In this document: positions 35,992 to 44,282 of the stretch, in pieces
Position numbering within the stretch: the first letter of the stretch is position 1
Layout: every line of letters begins with the position of its first letter
The notes under the pieces: generated by a model
Seen by the model: the letters and a program-made list of their open reading frames with translations, nothing else
What the model was told of the DNA's origin: nothing
The model's database searches: none
Position numbers and translations under genes: made by a program
Assembly (NCBI RefSeq): GCF_004916975.1
Contig: NZ_STGQ01000003.1
Span: 700,501-764,500, forward strand
DNA: 64,000 nucleotides
Reading direction: 5' to 3'
Origin: Paenibacillus dokdonensis
Lineage (GTDB): Bacteria; Bacillota; Bacilli; Paenibacillales; Paenibacillaceae

Positions 35992-37255
35992 TTAAGAGCG
36001 ATGCAAAGAGCGTTTTTCGCAGCTTTTAACGTATTGGGACGGGGTAAGAGAAGTGATCTTTTTAAATACTCTTGCGAAATAATTGGCATCATTAAACCCT
36101 AACATAAAGGCGAGCTCAGTAATGCTATACTTCCCTCTGACTAAATATAGTTTGGCATTTTCGACTCTCATCCGGTGGATGTACTCAATCACATTCATGT
36201 TGGTTTCCTCTTTAAACTTTCTGGACAGATGGGTGGAATTCACATGAATGGCATCGGCAATCTCCTGTAAGGTCAAGGGATGATCCAGATAAAAATGAAT
36301 ATAATCCACCGCCTTCTTCACGATGGAACTGTAACTTCGGGTCGAATAAGTATGCGCCAGTTCGCAATACTCATTCACGATTTGGATCAGCATCGAGTTG
36401 CTCTGATGAAGAGAAGAAACCCTTTCGATCAAAACCGAGAATTTCGCGGATAAATGATGAATGAATACGGGATGAACGCCGCCCTTCTCGGCAGCGATTC
36501 TGCAAAGCGTGTTTAACACCAGCAGGCTGTTTTTGACAGCGCGAATCGGCTGACCCGGAAAACGATTCAAAAATAAATCGAGAGGGTTCGGTTCCTTGGT
36601 GATCAAACGGATTACCTTCTTGTCTCCCTTCGAGATGAGATCCAGCATGATCTTCTCCCCTTCGTACCTCTCCTCGATGATGCTGTTGCTTTCAGCAAGG
36701 ATTTCGGTTCTGTCTTCCATAGGGAGGGGCCTCGGCTGCAGCGCGATCTCGTGTGCCTGAATAGGCTCCACATGAGACAGGCGGATAAGCAAATCGCCCA
36801 GTGCGTCCTTTTCCTTTCCGGAAATCACCGGAAGCGACTCGTAAAATGCCCATAAAGATGTCCGCTGACCGATCGGCAGTTGATGAAGGGCCATGATCGA
36901 GCTCATGGAGTCCATTGAAGGAATGCCCGACAATATGTCCTACCGCAATGGATCCGCAGAATTCCCCCTTATCCCAAATGCCTGCCGCGATATACCCGAG
37001 ATCATAAGCATTCACGTAATGAATAAAACGATTCGAGGGATGATTTTCAAGACTGCCGTTTATGACGGAGAAATCCTCATGGAGATACTGCAGCACGGCC
37101 GGAATTTCATGATGGACCTGCTGAACGAGCATCGTCCCGTCCAGATTCGTGATTCGCACATCCATTTTCGTGAGCGTATGGATCATGAAGCCGATTTTTT
37201 GGAAATGGTTATGAAAAGCCTCAAGGATCTGATTCATGTCTGTCTCCCCCTTCAC
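35992..37255 (-). pseudogene. AraC-family regulator gene with frameshift
   Basis: Two overlapping frames together make one regulator of about 420 residues. The first (37255 leftwards) holds the N-terminal sensor domain, HFQKIGFMIHTLTKMDVRIT to FCGSIAVGHI. The second continues from about 36935 with LSGIPSMDSMSSIMALHQLP and ends in an AraC DNA-binding domain: LTLQEIADAIHVNSTHLSRK and ITELAFMLGFNDANYFARVF. A one-base change near 36935 separates them. The gene diverges from the GH2 glycosidase/GPH symporter operon and was probably its activator. If the frameshift is real, the operon has lost its local control. Confidence 0.85.
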
Positions 37256-37323
37256 GATTCAAAATGAATCAAAAATGTGCTATTAAAGAAAAAATCATGC
37301 GATACCCAAGACCTTAGAACTAA

Positions 37324-37347
37324 TATAATTCAATAAAAGCGCTTTCA
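37324..37347 (+). promoter_or_regulatory. -10 box and cre site of the GH2 operon
   Basis: A TATAAT at 37324-37329 is followed at once by TAAAAGCGCTTTCA (37334-37347), which matches the cre consensus at 13 of 14 positions. A second weaker copy, centred on AAGCGCTT, is at 37363-37370. A cre overlapping the transcription start represses, so the operon should be shut off when preferred sugars are present. Confidence 0.75.
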
Positions 37348-37393
37348 CAAGCTTGCGATAGTAAGCGCTTTATCAACCAAGGGAGGTCTTGCT

Positions 37394-39694
37394 GTGCGAA
37401 AGACATGGAATCTTAACCAAGGCTGGAAATTTTCAAAGGAGGATGACGAAGGTGCAATTCTTGCTGCCTATCCGAACGAAAACTGTGAATCCGTCGATCT
37501 TCCTCATACTTGGAACGCGATTGACGGAGCGAACGGTTTCGAATATTTCAAAGGAGCTTGCTGGTACCGCAAAGAGTTCACCGTCCCATCCCGTGAACAG
37601 GGCAATACAATTTTCATCGAATTTCATGGGTCCAACAGCATAACGGATGTTTATGTTAACGCCATCCATATCGGCCATCACAGAGGCGGGTACTCCATCT
37701 TCCGCTTCGATATTACGGACGTGGTCAAGTTCGGCCAAACCAACGTACTGGCTGTAAAGGTCGATAATACGGTCTATGACGATGTTTATCCCCAAATGGC
37801 CGACTTTACGTTTTTTGGCGGAATCTATCGGGATGTTAATCTCGTGATCGCGAACCCGGTACATTTCGATTTGCTCGATTATGGTTCCCAAGGCATTTAT
37901 ATCGTCCAGGAAGACGTCACGAATGAACAGGCGGCCTTAAGCATCAAAGCCAAGATTAAGAATGACCGGGACGAAGAAAAGAAAGTAAGGCTATGGGTGG
38001 ATCTTCTCGATCATCGCGGAGAATCCGTTGCCTATACGGCGCAAGAAGTCGTTTTGGCGGCCGGAGAAACAAAGGAAGTCGCGATCCCTGCCGTGATCAA
38101 TAATCCTATGCTATGGAACGGTCGCAAAAATGCCTATCTCTATCAAGCCAAGGTGTCCTTAACCAGCTTCAACGATACGATCGACGAGGTTTCCATTCCT
38201 TTCGGCGTACGATATTTCAGGGTAGATCCGGAGCAAGGCTTCTTCTTGAACGGCGAGCATCTTCCTTTGCACGGCGTCTCCCGGCACCAAGACCGCAAAG
38301 ACATGGGCTGGGCCATCACGAAACGGGAACATCAAGAAGATATGGAACTCATCAAAGAAATCGGTGCCACTTCGATTCGCTTGGCTCATTATCAGCATGA
38401 TCAATATTTCTACGATCTTTGCGACCAAGAAGGCATGGTCATCTGGGCGGAGATTCCGTTTATTTCGGTCATGTCGAAAACCGAGCTCGAAGGCATCAAC
38501 GCCAAGCAACAGATGATAGAGCTCATCCGCCAGAACTTCAACCATCCGTCGATCATGCTATGGGGAGTACAGAACGAAATCCAAATCGGCGGCGACAGGC
38601 CGGAAGTCCGAAGATTGGTCAAGGAATTGCATGAGCTGACCAAAAGGGAAGATCCGACTCGTCTGACGACCATGGCGAATGTCAGCTTCGTCGAAATGGA
38701 CGATGAGTACAACTATATTACCGATACGATCGGATATAACCACTATTTTGGCTGGTACGGCGGAAAAGCGGAAGACTTCGAAGGCTGGCTGGATCGTTAC
38801 CATAAGAAGAATCCGAACGTCAATCTTGGCATCTCGGAATACGGCGTCGAAGGAATCCTGCAATATCACAGCAACGAACCGAAGGTGAAGGATTATACGG
38901 AAGAATATCATGCGCTCTTGCATGAAAAGGTTTGGAATATTTTTGCGAAGCGCCCTTACCTCTGGGGGACCTATGTGTGGAATATGTTCGACTTCGGCGC
39001 CAACATCCGTAATGAAGGCGGCGTGAAGGGAAGAAACAACAAAGGCTTGGTCACGTATGATCGTAAAATCAAGAAAGACGCCTTTTATCTATACAAAGCA
39101 AATTGGTCGGATCGCAAGTTCGTCCATATTGCCGGCAAACGTTTCGTTGACCGGCCGGATTCCGATATCAACGTAAAATTGTATTCGAACTGCGATGAAG
39201 TGATCTTGCATGTTAACGGCGTGGAAATCGCTGCGAAATCGGGCGACAATCATATCTTCATGTTCGAGAATATCCGTTTGCAGGACGGCTTGAACGAGAT
39301 CAAGGCGGTTGCGAAAGCGGACGGAGAAATCTATCAGGATGTCGCCAGATGGAGCAAAATTGCCGAGCCCAACCTCAGCTATGTAGCTCCGGAAAGTAAA
39401 GGCGGCGTTGTATCCAACTGGTTCAAGGTGCCGGAGGATGCCCACGACGACATTGAAGTGGAGGAGCTCGAGATTACGGCGGACGTTTATTCGACCCGCG
39501 ATACGATCGGCGCGCTGATGGCAAACGAACAATCGAATGCGGTGCTGAAGAAGTTCATGGGCGACTTAAGCGAGAATCCGATGTTCGACATGTTGAAATC
39601 GCTCAAGATCGATATGCTTGCGTCCCTGTCGGACGAACTCTCCGATAAATTCCTATACCGGTTAAATAAAGAATTAATCCAAATTAAGAAGTGA
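37394..39694 (+). CDS. Glycoside hydrolase family 2 beta-glycosidase
   Basis: This 766-residue cytoplasmic enzyme has no signal peptide. Start GTG at 37394 is 7 bases after GGGAGG. The N-terminal jelly roll (residues 1-170, WNLNQGWKFSK, HTWNA, GACWYRKEF), Ig-like domain (about 175-285) and TIM barrel (about 290-580) are in normal GH2 order. The acid/base Glu is in MLWGVQNEIQIGG and the nucleophile Glu in LGISEYGVEG. A C-terminal extension of about 100 mostly helical residues ends in LYRLNKELIQIKK. It releases a beta-linked sugar (galactose or glucuronate are the common choices) from a substrate brought in by the symporter encoded 22 bases downstream. Confidence 0.93.
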   Translation: MRKTWNLNQGWKFSKEDDEGAILAAYPNENCESVDLPHTWNAIDGANGFEYFKGACWYRKEFTVPSREQGNTIFIEFHGSNSITDVYVNAIHIGHHRGGYSIFRFDITDVVKFGQTNVLAVKVDNTVYDDVYPQMADFTFFGGIYRDVNLVIANPVHFDLLDYGSQGIYIVQEDVTNEQAALSIKAKIKNDRDEEKKVRLWVDLLDHRGESVAYTAQEVVLAAGETKEVAIPAVINNPMLWNGRKNAYLYQAKVSLTSFNDTIDEVSIPFGVRYFRVDPEQGFFLNGEHLPLHGVSRHQDRKDMGWAITKREHQEDMELIKEIGATSIRLAHYQHDQYFYDLCDQEGMVIWAEIPFISVMSKTELEGINAKQQMIELIRQNFNHPSIMLWGVQNEIQIGGDRPEVRRLVKELHELTKREDPTRLTTMANVSFVEMDDEYNYITDTIGYNHYFGWYGGKAEDFEGWLDRYHKKNPNVNLGISEYGVEGILQYHSNEPKVKDYTEEYHALLHEKVWNIFAKRPYLWGTYVWNMFDFGANIRNEGGVKGRNNKGLVTYDRKIKKDAFYLYKANWSDRKFVHIAGKRFVDRPDSDINVKLYSNCDEVILHVNGVEIAAKSGDNHIFMFENIRLQDGLNEIKAVAKADGEIYQDVARWSKIAEPNLSYVAPESKGGVVSNWFKVPEDAHDDIEVEELEITADVYSTRDTIGALMANEQSNAVLKKFMGDLSENPMFDMLKSLKIDMLASLSDELSDKFLYRLNKELIQIKK

Positions 39695-39716
39695 AATAAA
39701 GAAGGAGAGTGCAAGT

Positions 39717-41120
39717 ATGCCCAATACGGCTCTAAGAAGCGATGCGCCCCCCTCGGTCGGTCAAGACCGTCCGTTCGGGTGGCGAGATAAATTCGGTTAT
39801 TTGTTCGGCGATTTGGGAAACGACTTCTTCTTTATTCTCACCAGCTCTTTCTTAATGGTATTCTACACGGATGTGTTTCATATCAGCGCGGCGACGGTCG
39901 GCATCCTGTTTCTGATCGCCCGTTTGTGGGATGCATTCGCCGATATGGCCTGGGGGCGATTCATCGATACGCGAAAGGCAGCCTCCAATGGGAAGTTCAG
40001 GCCGTGGATTATAAGAATGTCCCTGCCGCTCGTCGTATCAGGTGCGTTGATGTTCGTCTCCATTCCGGGCATGTCTAACGGGTTCTATCTCGCATGGGCC
40101 TTCGTGACGTATATCGCATGGGGAACCTTATACAGCACGGTGAATATCCCTTACGGTTCCATGGCATCCGTAATCACCAATGACCCGGTCGAGCGTACGA
40201 CGTTATCCACTTGGAGAACGATGGGCGCCATGTTAGCCGGCCTGGTCATTGGTGTGTTGGGGCCGATGATCGTGTTTGTGGATAATAAAATTTCAGCCGA
40301 TCGCATGTTTATGGCCGCGATGGTGTTCGGAGTGCTGGCATTATGCTGCTATCTGGCATGCTATAAGCTGTCGAAGGAACGGGTCGTCGCGCCCGAAATC
40401 ACGAAAGAAAAAGTGAATTTGAGCAGCACGATGAAAGGTTTGATCAAAAATAAACCTTTAATTTCGATATTGGCCGCCTCGCTCATTATGCTCGTTTGTA
40501 CGATGCTTTCTGGTACGGTAAACACCTATTTGTTCAAAGATTACTTCGGAAATACCTCTGCACTAAGCGTGGTAGGCTTAGTCCAGATCGCCGCTACATT
40601 CCTTGCGATTCCGTTAGCGAAGCCGCTGGTTGCCCGGTTCGGAAAGAAGGAAGTCGCGTCGATCGGTATGCTGCTCGCCTCCATCTCATACTTCATCATC
40701 TTTCTCTTACCGGAGCCTACGCTGATGCAGTACATCATCATGTCCGGGATCGGCATGTTCGGGATGGGTTTCATGAGCATCGTATCGTGGGCATTCGTTA
40801 CCGACGTGATCGATTATCATGAATTCTTGACCGAATTACGCGAGGACGCGACCGTATACGCGCTCTATTCTATGGCAAGAAAAATCGGCCAAGCTATTGC
40901 AGGAGGCATCGGCGGATTCGCCATCGCAGCCGTCGGTTATAACTCAGCTATCGAGAAACAGACGCAAGAGACATTACATGGCATCTTCTCTCTGGGGACT
41001 TTAGTACCTGCGATTATATATTTGGTGGTATTCCTCGTCCTTATGTTCTTGTATCCGCTGAACAAGCAGCGCACGAACCAGATGGCTTATGATTTGTCGG
41101 CAAGGAGAAATAGGCGGTAG
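39717..41120 (+). CDS. GPH-family sugar:cation symporter
   Basis: This 467-residue membrane protein has about 12 transmembrane helices. It opens with the GPH hallmark GYLFGDLGNDFFF and has LWDAFADMAWGRFIDTRKA and FRPWIIRMSLPL in the first cytoplasmic loop. FVTDVIDYHEFLTELREDAT in the second half is also typical of the family (MelB/UidB/YicJ). It imports a glycoside or uronide with Na+ or H+. AGGAGAG precedes the ATG. It follows the GH2 gene in the same operon and ends before a bidirectional terminator. Confidence 0.93.
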   Translation: MPNTALRSDAPPSVGQDRPFGWRDKFGYLFGDLGNDFFFILTSSFLMVFYTDVFHISAATVGILFLIARLWDAFADMAWGRFIDTRKAASNGKFRPWIIRMSLPLVVSGALMFVSIPGMSNGFYLAWAFVTYIAWGTLYSTVNIPYGSMASVITNDPVERTTLSTWRTMGAMLAGLVIGVLGPMIVFVDNKISADRMFMAAMVFGVLALCCYLACYKLSKERVVAPEITKEKVNLSSTMKGLIKNKPLISILAASLIMLVCTMLSGTVNTYLFKDYFGNTSALSVVGLVQIAATFLAIPLAKPLVARFGKKEVASIGMLLASISYFIIFLLPEPTLMQYIIMSGIGMFGMGFMSIVSWAFVTDVIDYHEFLTELREDATVYALYSMARKIGQAIAGGIGGFAIAAVGYNSAIEKQTQETLHGIFSLGTLVPAIIYLVVFLVLMFLYPLNKQRTNQMAYDLSARRNRR

Positions 41121-41236
41121 AGCCATGTTTGCATCCCCTCCATCCCAAATTCGGCTCCCGCTTCTAGGAGCACTGAGCAGTGTACGGCGACCACTGGTGC
41201 TCACTCAACTTTAGTTAAAAGGCGTCTAGTCGTAAA

Positions 41237-41269
41237 AAAGAGAATGTCCCCCTACGGGACATTCTCTTT
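41237..41269. terminator. Bidirectional terminator between symporter and DUF4317 genes
   Basis: Perfect 14-base arms (AAAGAGAATGTCCC/GGGACATTCTCTTT) surround a 5-base loop. T-rich tracts follow on both strands, so it can serve the GPH symporter gene and the minus-strand DNA from the right. Confidence 0.85.
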
Positions 41270-41277
41270 CATATCTA

Positions 41278-41403
41278 TTATTTCGACTTGCTCTTCGTGT
41301 GGGCGAACGGTCTTCTATGGCCCGGTACGCAATTATACCAGGCGGACTGTTGCAGAAGCCGCTCGATCAACACGGCAACCCCGGCTCGAGTAACCGCTGC
41401 TTT
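41278..41403 (-). pseudogene. SLH-protein C-terminal fragment
   Basis: The minus strand reads KAAVTRAGVAVLIERLLQQS, almost the C-terminal SLH end of the protein at 24243 (PVTRAEVATMIERLLQKS), and continues for about 20 codons to TAA at 41280. It has no start. It lies directly behind the stop of the DUF4317 gene at 41410, so it is a captured 3' end of another SLH gene. Confidence 0.8.
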
Positions 41404-41409
41404 ATCGCT

Positions 41410-42600
41410 TCACTCCGCTTTTTCCAATAAGGTCTCTGTGTTCAGCGTAAAGCCCTCGATAACAGCATCTTCGTCAACCTCAATCATAATGCAGCGTTTG
41501 CCTTGAAAACTCACCTGTTTAATATACCTTAAATCCTGCGGGCTGATCGTAATCGTGGCTACCTTGGTATCGATCTTGATCGATTTGGATGTGAATTTCG
41601 GGATCACGCTGTTCGCCTTTAGTTCATAGTTCTTATCGTCAACGATGGTCTCGAACGCCCGTTCCACGGCTTCCTTGGTCACATTGTCTACGCCGCTTGC
41701 GGTCAGCACGCGCTCCACATCGGTATAATCCAGCTTCGCGGGTTCTTCCTCATCCTGGTGGGATTCAATCACATGATGAATCTCTTCGTACACATGCGCG
41801 ATCGTGGCGGAGTCCAGCTGTTCACCCGCCACTTCCTTCACGATGTCTTCAAAGATCGCCCGTTCTTCCATGGCCGTCACGGACCGTTCTGCGTTCAACA
41901 CCTCGGAGATGAACCGCTCATTCGGATCATTCGATTTCCCAGTAGCATATAGAACCCGGTTCACGTCGGAATAATTGTCCGTCACACTGGGAAAAAAGAA
42001 CCCTTGCTCCGGTGTGCTGAGCTTGATAATCGGATCTACTATGATATTGTACTTATACTCTCTCTCCACATAGTCGAACAAGAGCGCCTTCCGCTGCTTC
42101 TCCGTAGAGTTCACGCTGCATAGAATGAACGGATGTCCGAACACTTCGTCATTCCCTGTCTCCTCGGCTTCATCATTCCTCGCCTTGGTCGGCCGGTAGT
42201 ATTGTCCGCGTACGAACGTAATAACCGTATCCCGTTCATACCTCGCATCCGCCATCATTTTGTCCACGAGCAGCAGCATCAGATCCTGCCACTCCTCCGG
42301 ATCCCCCGTCTGCAGAGCTTGGTGAAGCAGCACCCGCGAAGGGTCTTTCTGATCTTCCGCTTCCTCCTTGAACCTCAGCTCGAACAGCTTATGATCCAAT
42401 TCGCCGGTCAGCAGCTTTTTGAAATTCCCCATGTACAGCTCCTGCTTCTCCCGGTCCACGAGCTCAAAGGGATTCCGCTCCCAGTGATAAATTTCGTTCG
42501 TTTCCTTCATAATGTACACGTTAAGAATATCGTAAATATTCATCAAATGATTATCCAGCTTAAACTGCTTGCGTATGTGCGCGACTTCTTTCTTGTTCAT
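41410..42600 (-). CDS. DUF4317 family protein
   Basis: This 396-residue soluble protein without signal peptide belongs to the DUF4317 family found in Bacillota; its function is unknown. It begins MNKKEVAHIRKQFKLDNHLM and contains VNRVLYATGKSNDPNERFIS and the C-terminal VSFQGKRCIMIEVDEDAV. The family occurs as a single gene and has been linked only loosely with nucleotide or stress functions. A fragment of a second copy is at 14673. The gene ends 7 bases from an SLH tail fragment, suggesting its downstream region was replaced. Confidence 0.88.
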   Translation of the reverse strand: MNKKEVAHIRKQFKLDNHLMNIYDILNVYIMKETNEIYHWERNPFELVDREKQELYMGNFKKLLTGELDHKLFELRFKEEAEDQKDPSRVLLHQALQTGDPEEWQDLMLLLVDKMMADARYERDTVITFVRGQYYRPTKARNDEAEETGNDEVFGHPFILCSVNSTEKQRKALLFDYVEREYKYNIIVDPIIKLSTPEQGFFFPSVTDNYSDVNRVLYATGKSNDPNERFISEVLNAERSVTAMEERAIFEDIVKEVAGEQLDSATIAHVYEEIHHVIESHQDEEEPAKLDYTDVERVLTASGVDNVTKEAVERAFETIVDDKNYELKANSVIPKFTSKSIKIDTKVATITISPQDLRYIKQVSFQGKRCIMIEVDEDAVIEGFTLNTETLLEKAE

Positions 42601-42698
42601 GGTTCGTTAGACAACTCCTAGAAAGTAAATTGGCTTTATAAGTATAAACGATATAAAAACCCATCGCTATATAAATTGAACTAGAAACAGGGAAGGAA

Positions 42699-42731
42699 AT
42701 TCGCCTGTATCCCATAGGGAATACAGGCGAA
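42699..42731 (-). terminator. Hairpin after SF0329-type gene
   Basis: Fourteen-base arms (TTCGCCTGTAT-CCC/GGG-AATACAGGCGAA) with one bulge are followed by a short TTTCC tract on the minus strand. It lies 50 bases after the stop of the gene at 42780. Confidence 0.65.
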
Positions 42732-42779
42732 GCGAGGTGAAACTCTAGTTCATTTTATAATAGTAGGGTTCCTTTAATC

Positions 42780-43349
42780 TCAACATGTACTGCGCCGTAG
42801 TTCATAAAAATACTGCACAATCGGATGCTTTAACTTCATCTTCCCGGACATGTTTAAAATTCGTTTTTTTCCAACCCGTCTGTCCACCAAAGCCAGAATA
42901 TTCAATAAGATATCCTTGCTCTCCATGCTTTCTTCTATAGAAGCAGCTAAAAACTTAGTAGCTGTAGCCACAAAATTAGATTTGCTTAATGAAGCCTGTG
43001 CCGTCAATAGCTCCTTTGCATATCCTGATATTTTTCTGTTTCTTGCAATGACTTTTAGACGATCCTCTGGAACGTTCCCCTTGGTATCCTTTCTGACCGC
43101 TTCCATTTCCTCATCGCTGATCGGAATTTGAATATCAGGGTCATTCTTAATCTCCTGCTCCGCCCCATACCATCTGATTGAACTGGTTCGATCACTCATC
43201 CGGAGTACATCCTTTTTATCTACCGAAATATAACAAAGCCCTGCTTTATCAGGTAAATAACGATACCCCGTTGCACGGTATTCAACCCTTCCATCTAACG
43301 CAGGACAGAGAAAACTCTCCAGCTGCTGCTTTAATTTACTCCAGGACAT
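42780..43349 (-). CDS. SF0329 family protein (unknown function)
   Basis: ATG at 43349 follows TAGGAGGA, so the protein has 189 residues rather than the 212 of the longer frame. MSWSKLKQQLESFLCPALDG followed by RVEYRATGYRYLPDKAGLCY, and ISVDKKDVLRMSD match the SF0329-type family as I remember it. The second half is helical (LLTAQASLSKSNFVATATKF) and ends in RILNMSGKMKLKHPIVQYFY. There is no signal or membrane part. The gene stands alone between DUF4317 and the MacB-type exporter. The family function is unknown. Confidence 0.75.
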   Translation of the reverse strand: MSWSKLKQQLESFLCPALDGRVEYRATGYRYLPDKAGLCYISVDKKDVLRMSDRTSSIRWYGAEQEIKNDPDIQIPISDEEMEAVRKDTKGNVPEDRLKVIARNRKISGYAKELLTAQASLSKSNFVATATKFLAASIEESMESKDILLNILALVDRRVGKKRILNMSGKMKLKHPIVQYFYELRRSTC

Positions 43350-43519
43350 GGTTCCTCCTATATATCTCGTTTCATTGCGCCTACAGTTCAGTATGAATAA
43401 CCCCCTGCCAAAAAACAACCCATAAAAATTGCTTAAAGGGTAAGCCCGTATTTGCCAGTCGCGTGGTATTCCACATAGGCTCTCCGTTACAACATCTGCT
43501 ATATATTTAATCTAGACGA

Positions 43520-44278
43520 TCAAATCCCGATCTCTCGCATCTTCTCCGTTACTACCTCGATCCTTCCGTCCATGTCCATTCCTTCATACTTCGGAAGCTT
43601 CAGCTCGCTTACGATGGTTCCATCCCGCATAAACATAATACGCTCTGTCCGCGCCGCAACCTTGGCGTCATGAGTTACAAGCATCACGGCCGTACCGTCC
43701 GCATTGATTTCAGATAAGATGTCCATAATCTCTTGAGCGGATTGTGAGTTGAGCGCACCCGTAGGCTCGTCTCCGAAAATAATTCTGGGGCTGTTCATAA
43801 GCGCTCTGCATATACCCGCACGTTGAAGCTGACCTCCCGAAACCTGCGTAATATCACGTTTTTCAAGCTCTGCTATGCCTACCCTTTGCATAAGCGATCT
43901 GGCCTTCTCCGAAATTTTCGCTACATTTCTCCTGTTGTCCCGCATGGCTGGAAGAATGATGTTGTCAAGGATATTCAGATTGCTCAGCATCGTTGGCTGC
44001 TGAAATACAAACCCCATTGTCGTCCGGCGGAGATCTGAAAGCTCATTCTCCCCAATAGCCGATAAATCCTTCCCGTCAACAACGACCTTTCCGCTATCAA
44101 TGCTGTCCGTCCCGCTGAGCGCGAACATGAGCGTCGATTTCCCCGAACCCGAAGGACCCATAACCGCAACGAACTCTCCCTCGTTTATTTCAATGGATAC
44201 GCCACCCAGAACATTACGCTTTTCATGGCCCTCACCGAAAGATTTTACGATCCGATCACCGATCATCATCTTCTTCAT
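43520..44278 (-). CDS. ABC exporter ATPase, MacB/LolD type
   Basis: This 252-residue ATPase has Walker A AVMGPSGSGKSTLMFAL, signature TQVSGGQLQRAGICRALM, Walker B IIFGDEPTGALNSQSAQEI and H-loop VMLVTHDAKVAARTERI, the pattern of the MacB/FtsE/BceA group. It drives the FtsX-type permease encoded 4 bases upstream. Such pairs export peptides or antibiotics or sense cell-envelope stress. It is the last gene of the TetR-permease-ATPase set. Confidence 0.94.
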   Translation of the reverse strand: MKKMMIGDRIVKSFGEGHEKRNVLGGVSIEINEGEFVAVMGPSGSGKSTLMFALSGTDSIDSGKVVVDGKDLSAIGENELSDLRRTTMGFVFQQPTMLSNLNILDNIILPAMRDNRRNVAKISEKARSLMQRVGIAELEKRDITQVSGGQLQRAGICRALMNSPRIIFGDEPTGALNSQSAQEIMDILSEINADGTAVMLVTHDAKVAARTERIMFMRDGTIVSELKLPKYEGMDMDGRIEVVTEKMREIGI

Positions 44279-44282
44279 ATGC

